From Helcococcus kunzii ATCC 51366 (GTDB taxonomy: Bacteria; Bacillota; Clostridia; Tissierellales; Peptoniphilaceae), in assembly GCF_000245755.1 (NCBI RefSeq), contig NZ_JH601088.1, forward strand, positions 1,548,534 to 1,610,276: a DNA stretch of 61,743 nucleotides. The letters are read 5' to 3'. The number at the start of each line of letters is the position of its first letter. Position 1 is the stretch's first letter. Shown in pieces: positions 55,788-61,743 of this stretch. The notes under the pieces were generated by a model. It was given only the letters and a program-made list of their open reading frames with translations. It did no database searches and was not told the DNA's origin. Position numbers and translations under genes: made by a program.

Positions 55788-56774
55788 CTATAATGCTTCT
55801 TCATTCATTATAGCATCAATGTGTTCAAAATTGGCTAAAACTTCTCTAACCTCATCAACACTTTTTGTCCTTACCAAAGTGTCTCTCAATTGTCGTGAGC
55901 CCTTAAAATCCTTCACATAAGTCTTAAACAACCTGTTCAACACTTTGCTCAATCTAGGCTCTTTCTCAACCATATCTTCATAATAATCCAAATGATAATA
56001 GAACAAATCCATAAATTCCTTGTGGGAATGGGCTCTCTGTTCCTTTTCAAATGCGAATACATTCCTAAAAATGCCTCTCCCAATCATGATACCATCGACA
56101 CCGTATTTTTCAACAAGTTCCATTCCGACTTTTCTATCTGGAATGTCGCCATTTATCGTAATCAACGTATTTGGAGCAATCTCATCTCTCAACTTTACAA
56201 TCTCAGGAATCAACTCCCAATGCGCATCAACAAATGACATTTCCTTCTTCGTACGTAAATGAATCGTCAAATTTGCAATATCCTGTCTAAGCAAATGACT
56301 AATCCATTCCTTGTATTCATCCACTTTTAGATATCCAAGTCTAGTCTTCACACTCACCGGGATACCACCTACCTTCGCAGCCTGAATAATACTCGCCGCA
56401 ACCTCAGGTCTTTTTATCAATCCAGATCCTTTACCCTTCTTAACAACATTCGCCGCAGGACATCCCATATTTATATCAATACCTTTATAGCCCATTTCAG
56501 CCAAACCCTTAGCCATATTTTCAAAGTTTTCAGGCACGTCTCCCCAAATATGAGCCACTATCGGCTGTTCATCTTCTGTAAACAAAAGCCTTCCATCAAG
56601 AGTATCCCTTACATTCGGCAAATTATATGCATTGGTATCTGTAAACTCCGTAAAAAATACATCCGGCGCAGCAGCCTTTGCCACCACATGTCTAAACACA
56701 GTATCTGTCACATCCTCCATCGGCGCCAAAATGAAAAACGGACGCGGTAAATCATTCCAAAAATTCTCTTTCAT
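55788..56774 (-). CDS. dusB: tRNA-dihydrouridine synthase
   Basis: A 328-residue FMN-dependent TIM-barrel enzyme reducing uridine in t[19 protein letters not shown] opens the barrel, [18 protein letters not shown] holds the catalytic Cys near 104, and SVKTRLGY and [17 protein letters not shown] bind FMN. It lies upstream of the arsenic-type genes and is probably co-transcribed. Which Dus subfamily it belongs to cannot be settled by eye. Confidence 0.9.
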   Translation of the reverse strand: MKENFWNDLPRPFFILAPMEDVTDTVFRHVVAKAAAPDVFFTEFTDTNAYNLPNVRDTLDGRLLFTEDEQPIVAHIWGDVPENFENMAKGLAEMGYKGIDINMGCPAANVVKKGKGSGLIKRPEVAASIIQAAKVGGIPVSVKTRLGYLKVDEYKEWISHLLRQDIANLTIHLRTKKEMSFVDAHWELIPEIVKLRDEIAPNTLITINGDIPDRKVGMELVEKYGVDGIMIGRGIFRNVFAFEKEQRAHSHKEFMDLFYYHLDYYEDMVEKEPRLSKVLNRLFKTYVKDFKGSRQLRDTLVRTKSVDEVREVLANFEHIDAIMNEEAL

Positions 56775-56938
56775 AAACTCTTCTCTTTTCTAATTAACTC
56801 TAGTATTTTGGCCTTTCGCCAATCTTAACTATTTTACTAGTATAAGCGGAATTTTTCAATGATAGTTATAAAAATGACTAAAGGGGTATTTTATAATACT
56901 AAATTATTAAATTAGCAATAGTATTATTAAAAAAACAA

Positions 56939-56975
56939 AAATATCTGCTGAATAATATACACCAACAGATATTTT
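56939..56975 (-). terminator. Terminator of the 56983-58272 gene pair
   Basis: AAATATCTG pairs with CAGATATTT; on the minus strand TTGTTTTTTTAAT follows. Confidence 0.75.
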
Positions 56976-56982
56976 TTGTTTT

Positions 56983-57408
56983 TTATTTTATTGTAAATCT
57001 TAAACTGGATTCAAAAGTTTTCTCTTCATAATCAAAACTTTTTCTAATTTCATATTTTCCTTTAGATAAATTTGAAATTAGCTTAGAAAGTCTTATTTTC
57101 TGTTTTATCCCTTCTTGAGGACGAATTATTAAAGCAATATCTTTGTAATCTAGAGGATTATCAATTTCTTTCAATTCAGATTCATTTTCTATTTTATAAA
57201 TCTTAAAATTATTATCACTTGAAGTAGTTACTTCTTCTTGTTGCTTATTTATAAATTCAACAATCATATCTCCGTTATTATCTTTTATGAATTTAAAATC
57301 AACAAACTCATTTTTTATTTCTTCTACTTCATAGGTTAATCTTTCTTTTTTTGCACAACCTAATAGTACAAATATTAGGATTGAAAACAGTAATATAGTT
57401 TTTTTCAT
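56983..57408 (-). CDS. Predicted lipoprotein
   Basis: A 141-residue protein: signal ending in the lipobox VLLGC (Cys18), then a mostly beta, charged domain (DFKFIKDNNGDMIVEFINKQQ). No family recognised. It lies 11 nt after the streptogrisin-like gene and probably works outside the cell with it. Confidence 0.78.
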   Translation of the reverse strand: MKKTILLFSILIFVLLGCAKKERLTYEVEEIKNEFVDFKFIKDNNGDMIVEFINKQQEEVTTSSDNNFKIYKIENESELKEIDNPLDYKDIALIIRPQEGIKQKIRLSKLISNLSKGKYEIRKSFDYEEKTFESSLRFTIK

Positions 57409-57419
57409 AGTGAACCCTT

Positions 57420-58223
57420 TTAATATCTTTTTAAATTTAATGCTTTGTTTACTTCTGAAGCTCTACAATAATATTTAGTACTTCCTACACCCGCCATATG
57501 AACACCTACAGTATTTATTAAATTTTCACCTGGGACCTTAAAGAATACTAAACCACCACTATCTCCATGATCAGATTTGTAATTGGCACCTACAAGATTA
57601 AAGTGTGTAACTCCGTCTAATGTTATAGAAACATTATTTCTAGTTGCTCTATATGCTACTGATGAATATGATGATTTAACTTTAATCTTAGATCCAGGAT
57701 AAATACTTGCTTCTTTTTGAGGTTTAGCTTCAATTTGCTTAAATACAATAAATTCCTCATCTAAAACTTCATTTTTAAATAATTTAATATTTTCTTCGTT
57801 TAAATTATCGAACTCAACTACAATTTGGTTATTTTCGACATCTAACCAATATAAATTAAATTGTTTAGCAATAAAAGTTTCTCCATGATATTTTTTATAT
57901 AAATTAATATCATTCATCGCATCATTAAGCTGATTCATTGAGAATTTAACAGTATGGGTTTGATTAGATTTATTAAGTCTACTACTAACTGTTTGATTAT
58001 TACCTTTTGTTGTAAGAACTATAAGTTGACCATCCTTTACAAAACTTCCTGCATAGTCATCTATATACTCATCATATTCAAAAGTTTTCTCTTTTTTTAC
58101 ATTTTTATTGAAAGATAAACCAGACATTTTTGTTTTATTTTTTTTCATTATGTTAGAAATCGAGTCAAAATCATAAATATCTAATTTTTCAGCTTCAATT
58201 TGTTCATGATTTGAAAAAATCAT
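57420..58223 (-). CDS. Streptogrisin/S1-like secreted protein, signal peptide out of frame and catalytic half missing
   Basis: The frame begins inside a signal peptide. Residues about 95-150 resemble a streptogrisin-type pro-region (NQIVVEFDNLNEENIKLFKNEV). A C-terminal S1 segment with SDHGDSGGLVF follows near 215, carrying the Ser motif. Only about 30 residues separate the start of the protease domain (SYSSVAYRATRNN) from GDSGG, so the part that normally holds the His (TAGHC) and Asp is absent; activity is doubtful. The likely original start is the ATG at 58272 with a perfect AGGAGG, but an A8 run puts it out of frame. Confidence 0.7.
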   Translation of the reverse strand: MIFSNHEQIEAEKLDIYDFDSISNIMKKNKTKMSGLSFNKNVKKEKTFEYDEYIDDYAGSFVKDGQLIVLTTKGNNQTVSSRLNKSNQTHTVKFSMNQLNDAMNDINLYKKYHGETFIAKQFNLYWLDVENNQIVVEFDNLNEENIKLFKNEVLDEEFIVFKQIEAKPQKEASIYPGSKIKVKSSYSSVAYRATRNNVSITLDGVTHFNLVGANYKSDHGDSGGLVFFKVPGENLINTVGVHMAGVGSTKYYCRASEVNKALNLKRY

Positions 58224-58261
58224 AAAGCATAATATAAATATAGCAAATATGCTATAAAAAG

Positions 58262-58283
58262 TTTTTTTTCATATAATCCTCCT
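58262..58283 (-). promoter_or_regulatory. A8 tract just after a start codon, with AGGAGG ribosome site
   Basis: Minus strand: AGGAGG (58278-58283), ATG (58270-58272), then eight A (58262-58269). As written the frame gives MKKNFL and stop. With seven A it reads MKKTFYSIFAIFILCFM and continues into the 57420-58223 frame, a good signal peptide. The site is where slippage would switch the protein on or off. Confidence 0.7.
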
Positions 58284-58528
58284 GTACTACTAAAAAATAT
58301 AATAAACATATTACAATATAGATGGTTAAAAAAAGAAATCGATTTCTTAATTAAATTTTATAACATATGTATTTTTATGTCAACATATTATTCTTACTTT
58401 AGATGAAAATATTGTATAGATAAATCATTATTACCACGAAAATATATTAAAAATATTTATATAAAATTTATTGATGTCTAATATATACCAATTATTATAA
58501 AACAAATAATATAGGTATAGTAAAATCA

Positions 58529-59665
58529 TTGGCTCTATATGGACCAAATAATACTGGAAAAACACAGATTATTTATGCTTTGAACGCTATTAAGAATGTC
58601 ATTTTAGATGAAGACTTTATTATTAGATCTAAATTTTTTAATGAAGATATTAACACAAAATTAGGTTTTAAGTTCCTTTATAAGGAAAACATATATTATT
58701 ATGAATTTATTTATAATGTTGTTGATAGAGAATTTATATTTGAAAAATTTGGCAGAGAAATAATAGATTCATACGGAAATAAAAAAGATGAAGTTTGGTT
58801 TATTAAAGATGACATAAACGGAGTATATACTTTCGCATCGGATAATGAACAACTCACAAATATAATAGAATCTATTTCTAATAAAAAACCTCTTTTTCAC
58901 CAACTTGATGTAGAAAAATTTTCTCAATTAAAAGAAATTAAATCAATACTATATAGTGAAGCTAATAATATTGAAATTGTTTCGTTAGATGACATATCAT
59001 TAAACAAAACAATTGAAATATTAAAATCTAATAATGAAAAGAAAAATCAAATAGTTAAATTTATTAAAAAAGCTGATCTTTTCCTAGATAATTTTGAATA
59101 TATTAATACAAAAGATAAAATAGAAAAATTCATACCTTCATCTATTTTAAATTTAATAGAAGAAAAAAAAATCTCAGAAAATATAATTGACAACTTAAAA
59201 CTAATATCTACTTACAAAGGAAAACAGATTCCTAGTATTTATGATTCCGTGGGCACTAGAAAGATTGAAGCTCTAGCAAGTTACATTATCGAAGCACTAA
59301 GTTTAGATAAAACTTTGGTTATTGATGAAATAGACACCAGTCTACATTTTCTTTTAACTAGAGAAATCATATCTTTATTTAATAATATCGAAAACACAAA
59401 AGCTCAACTAATATTCACCACCCACGATATTAGTATATTAGATTGTAAAAAATTATTTAGAAAAGATCAAATATGGTTCTTAGATAAAGATGAAGAAAAT
59501 CAATATCTATACTCATTAGACGACTTTACTGCTGAAAATGGGGTTAGGAGCACTAGCGATATTATCTCAAAATATAGAAAAGGAGACTTTGGCGCTATTC
59601 CAGATCCACAACTGATCGATGTATTGTTAGATATTAAAGATAATAGGACAACACATGAAGAATAG
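58529..59665 (+). CDS. AAA family ATPase (RloA/AriA-like) of a two-gene defence-type module
   Basis: A 378-residue ABC/SMC-like ATPase. Walker A GPNNTGKT lies at 5-12 from the listed TTG start, the signature-like SVGTRKIEALASYI near 245, Walker B LVIDEIDTSLH near 264-274, and the switch His in FTTHD near 300. The frame stays open upstream to 58475 with plausible residues (NYYKTNNIGIVKSL), but no start with a ribosome site is seen; a short N-terminus may have been lost. It overlaps the TOPRIM gene by 11 nt. ATPase-plus-RloB/AriB pairs are known antiphage modules. Confidence 0.8.
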   Translation: MALYGPNNTGKTQIIYALNAIKNVILDEDFIIRSKFFNEDINTKLGFKFLYKENIYYYEFIYNVVDREFIFEKFGREIIDSYGNKKDEVWFIKDDINGVYTFASDNEQLTNIIESISNKKPLFHQLDVEKFSQLKEIKSILYSEANNIEIVSLDDISLNKTIEILKSNNEKKNQIVKFIKKADLFLDNFEYINTKDKIEKFIPSSILNLIEEKKISENIIDNLKLISTYKGKQIPSIYDSVGTRKIEALASYIIEALSLDKTLVIDEIDTSLHFLLTREIISLFNNIENTKAQLIFTTHDISILDCKKLFRKDQIWFLDKDEENQYLYSLDDFTAENGVRSTSDIISKYRKGDFGAIPDPQLIDVLLDIKDNRTTHEE

Positions 59666-60287
59666 AATTCCAAAAAACTTAGTTTCAAATTCAAAAAAGA
59701 TATGTATAATTTGCGAAGGATATGAAGAGTACGACTATCTAAATAGATTAAAACAATTGAATTTATGGAATAAAAATTATTCTGTAAAATTAGTAAACGC
59801 TAAAGGAATTGATAAAGTTTTTTCCTTATATCAATGGCATTTTCAATCAGATAGATATGATATAGTTCTTATAATTTGTGATACAGATATGAACCCTCAT
59901 ACAAGTTTTATAGATATATTAAGTAAAGTTGATGAATTACATTCTAATTGCGTTAACCGTAATGATATTATTTTTTTCGCCAACCCATGTTCAATGCAAA
60001 TAATACTTAATCATTTTAAGAAAATTATATTAAATTCTAATAAAAAAAGTGATAACGCTGATATTATAAAAAATTTAACAGGCATAAAAAATTATGATGC
60101 TAAAGAAAATAAAAGAAACTCTTTATTTTCTAAAATCAACAAAGATAATTATAACATCATGAAGAACAATATATATAATAGTAACCAAACATTTAATATA
60201 ATTGGTTCTACAAATTTTATTAAATTAACAACTAATTTAGAAAATAATAATATTGATTGGATAAATAATATTTTAGATCAAATCTAA
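59655..60287 (+). CDS. RloB-like TOPRIM protein, partner of the ATPase
   Basis: A 210-residue protein with TOPRIM hallmarks: ICEGYEEYDYL (about 18-28, the Glu motif) and ICDTDMNPH (about 76-84, the Asp-x-Asp motif). The C-terminal half is Asn/Lys-rich and AT-biased. It resembles RloB and the nuclease partners (AriB, OLD-type) of AAA ATPases in abortive-infection systems. Translation is coupled to the ATPase gene by overlap. The exact family needs a profile search. Confidence 0.75.
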   Translation: MKNRIPKNLVSNSKKICIICEGYEEYDYLNRLKQLNLWNKNYSVKLVNAKGIDKVFSLYQWHFQSDRYDIVLIICDTDMNPHTSFIDILSKVDELHSNCVNRNDIIFFANPCSMQIILNHFKKIILNSNKKSDNADIIKNLTGIKNYDAKENKRNSLFSKINKDNYNIMKNNIYNSNQTFNIIGSTNFIKLTTNLENNNIDWINNILDQI

Positions 60288-60322
60288 ATAGACAATATAT
60301 TTTCATTCCATATTTAATACAA

Positions 60323-60398
60323 AAAGATTAAGCTAACTCTATTTTTATAGGTACAATTACAACGATATGTATCTACAACAATAACAAGCTTAATCTTT
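60323..60398. repeat. Long-loop 12-bp inverted repeat after the defence-type pair
   Basis: AAAGATTAAGCT (60323-60334) and AGCTTAATCTTT (60387-60398) are perfect complements 52 nt apart. It may end the operon or mark a module boundary. Confidence 0.5.
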
Positions 60399-60430
60399 AT
60401 TATTTATCTTTACAACAAAATTTATTTTTT

Positions 60431-60618
60431 CAGCTTTTATTTCTAAATTAAATTTTATACTGAATGAAATTTTGTATTGTCAGCTTAAATTGGCTAAGTG
60501 TTGATCTGTGCTGAGCTTTTAGCGAAAAACCTCAGCTTTTTTCTAAGATTCTCAATTTATACTGATGTTTTTTTCAAAGTGACAGCTTTATCTGACAATT
60601 AGCTATTCTATACTGAGG
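60431..60618. repeat. Hairpin array with CAGCTT...CTGA arms, 50-52-nt period
   Basis: CAGCTT occurs at 60431, 60481, 60533 and 60583, and CTGA at 60460, 60511, 60562 and 60613. The steps are 50-52 and 51. Each unit spans about 33 nt with short pairing arms (TCAG/CTGA). The arms are weaker than in other arrays. 60619-60733 shows nothing else. Confidence 0.6.
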
Positions 60619-60733
60619 TTTTCCCCTATTATTAGAAATTTACCATTTTACCTGCATATCCATTAGATACATCACAATAAATGACTGTTCTAAAGTTCTC
60701 CCAGTTTTGCATTTTGGATTTTGACTTTTTACA

Positions 60734-60769
60734 ACAACACACTTGAAAGATTTTGGCAAAATGTGTTGT
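60734..60769. repeat. Solitary hairpin with ACAACACA/TGTGTTGT arms
   Basis: Same arm sequence and size as the pair at 52808-52893, followed in both places by the bases CTTTTC. Confidence 0.65.
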
Positions 60770-60805
60770 CTTTTCTAGACGATTATATATAATCTATAAA
60801 GAAAA

Positions 60806-60847
60806 GCTGTTGCAAAATAATCAAAAATTATTTTGCAACAGCCCTTT
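60806..60847 (-). terminator. Terminator of the 60894-61743 genes
   Basis: GCTGTTGCAAAATAAT and its exact complement flank a 5-nt loop; on the minus strand TTTTC follows. The stem sequence resembles the terminator at 46674. Confidence 0.85.
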
Positions 60848-60893
60848 TTATATTGATTCAAATTTTCTATTCAAGTGCAGAAATTATTAAATA

Positions 60894-61439
60894 TTATTTT
60901 ATCTCAAAACTTTCCTTACTAAAATTTTCTTTGAAAGGATAAATTTTTTCATTATCGTCACTAATAAAATATATCGTATTTAAATCTGATGACATAATTC
61001 CCACATCAAATTCTACATGTTTTTCGGAATCAGTTATTTTTGAAATTTTACCTTCTCCCTTTATTTTTTTAAACTCATCTTTTTTTATATCATAAATATA
61101 GTGATATTCAGTAAAGTTTGTGAAATTCTTTTCAGCACTTATTAATAATATATCTTTTTCATAATCTAGAACTATACTAGAAAAAAAACCTGGTAAAAAG
61201 CTCTTGTCAACATCAATTCCATACGCTTTTGTAATTTTCTTTTGTGATTTATCATATATAAAAAACGAATCTGGAGTGGTAATAACCGCGTAATCCTTTT
61301 TTTCAGATACATAAGGTGGATGTTCACCCCATAATTCAAAAGCAGAATAACTTGGAGACTTCAACGCTATATCTAATTTCTTGCATCCACTAATGGCTAA
61401 TAATGTAATTATCGAAATTATATAAAATAATTTTTTCAT
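60894..61439 (-). CDS. Predicted lipoprotein with beta-propeller-like repeats
   Basis: A 181-residue protein: signal and lipobox LAISGC (Cys19), then repeated strands with YAVITTPDSFFIYDKSQKKI, KDILLISAEKNF and EYHYIYDIKKDE, which look like short blades of a propeller. No family name can be given. Its ATG overlaps the stop of the gene upstream by 4 nt, so the two are coupled. Confidence 0.75.
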   Translation of the reverse strand: MKKLFYIISIITLLAISGCKKLDIALKSPSYSAFELWGEHPPYVSEKKDYAVITTPDSFFIYDKSQKKITKAYGIDVDKSFLPGFFSSIVLDYEKDILLISAEKNFTNFTEYHYIYDIKKDEFKKIKGEGKISKITDSEKHVEFDVGIMSSDLNTIYFISDDNEKIYPFKENFSKESFEIK

Positions 61440-61743
61440 GATATTATATTCCTGTTAAATTTTTTCAAGATTAATGTTTTCAACTCTAATCTTTCTTTAT
61501 CCACCATCTCGTTCTCTTCTTTATAAACTTCATTTATTTTTTTTATTAGAGCTTTAGCTTTTTCCTCTAATACAATAGGAGTTACCTCTTCTTCATTAAG
61601 ATTACTACTTTTCATCATCATAGGCATATCTTTTGAAATGTTTTCAATCTCATCAGATTCATTTGTCCAAATTTGTATATCAAATCCACCTATTTCATCA
61701 AATACATTATCTACAATAAATGCATTTACATTGTTATCAATCT
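61436..61743 (-). CDS. Edge-truncated gene, C-terminal part only
   Basis: The frame is open from the window edge to the stop at 61436, so the gene continues beyond 61743. An internal Met at 61627 is not evidence of a start. The visible part has an acidic FDEIGGFDIQIWTNESDE stretch and a C-terminal coiled-coil-like, Lys/Glu-rich helix (VLEEKAKALIKKINEVYKEENEM). Function unknown; coupled to the downstream lipoprotein. Confidence 0.65.
   Translation of the reverse strand, partial: IDNNVNAFIVDNVFDEIGGFDIQIWTNESDEIENISKDMPMMMKSSNLNEEEVTPIVLEEKAKALIKKINEVYKEENEMVDKERLELKTLILKKFNRNIIS

Overview
The window is about 31-32% GC by eye. It has Gram-positive-type Shine-Dalgarno sites, lipobox lipoproteins, sortase-type surface proteins and wall-binding repeats, so it comes from a low-GC Firmicute. 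The mix of an amylopullulanase with cell-wall-binding repeats, sortase-type pilins and an arsenic-type permease operon is most like the anaerobic cocci of the Peptoniphilaceae/Tissierellia (Anaerococcus, Peptoniphilus, Finegoldia, Helcococcus). That placement is inference. No rRNA, tRNA, insertion sequence or CRISPR array was recognised.

Layout. 1-388: array of short hairpin repeats and a terminator. 389-6248 (minus): 2-oxoacid (pyruvate/acetoin type) dehydrogenase operon E1alpha-E1beta-E2-E3 plus lipoate ligase. The only lipoyl domain is on E3, and E2 is broken by an in-frame TAA. 6816-10511 (minus): GNAT, acylphosphatase, LOG-type hydrolase, lipoprotein and two Cof-type HAD phosphatases. 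10512-11457: G-rich and TATGGTC hairpin arrays. 11458-18033 (minus): a 2191-residue secreted amylopullulanase with two GH13 catalytic domains, behind a promoter that overlaps a good cre site. 18034-24864: small genes including an orphan PD-(D/E)XK-like protein, glutaredoxin, acetyltransferase, TtcA-like protein, ECF S component, a lipase-like hydrolase and an HD phosphohydrolase. 24885-27348: ald and folC. 27349-28568: a long hairpin array. 28569-44695 (minus): surface-protein region with a G5/CAP protein, a thioester adhesin broken by a frameshift, a second copy of the long hairpin array, a backbone pilin, and a giant VWA/Cna-B pilus protein interrupted by TAA. 45158-46663 (plus): a divergent Mga-like regulator. 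46763-52416 (minus): a Dlt-like operon with a PLP decarboxylase inserted. 53025-56774 (minus): NanA-like lyase, then dusB-permease-thioredoxin-arsC. 56983-58272 (minus): lipoprotein and a streptogrisin-like secreted protein whose signal peptide is out of frame at an A8 tract. 58529-60287 (plus): an AAA ATPase/TOPRIM (RloB-like) defence-type pair. 60288-61743: another hairpin array, a lipoprotein and an edge-truncated gene.

The most unusual signal is not a gene. At least seven intergenic spots hold tandem arrays of 33-42-nt imperfect hairpins repeated every 51-53 nt. The arm sequence differs between arrays (GGTACT, TAGCAC, TATGGTC, TTTTCCTG, TTACATGT, TTATACATA, CAACACATT, CAGCTT) but changes on both sides together, while the period stays at about five turns of B-DNA. 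Two 0.7-0.8-kb composite arrays, 6.3 kb apart, share the same internal order: CCTG-arm units first, then CATG-arm units.

A second theme is broken surface or metabolic genes: two in-frame ochre codons and two one-base slips at short homopolymers. These could be phase variation, recent decay, or sequencing/assembly error, and only reads can tell which.
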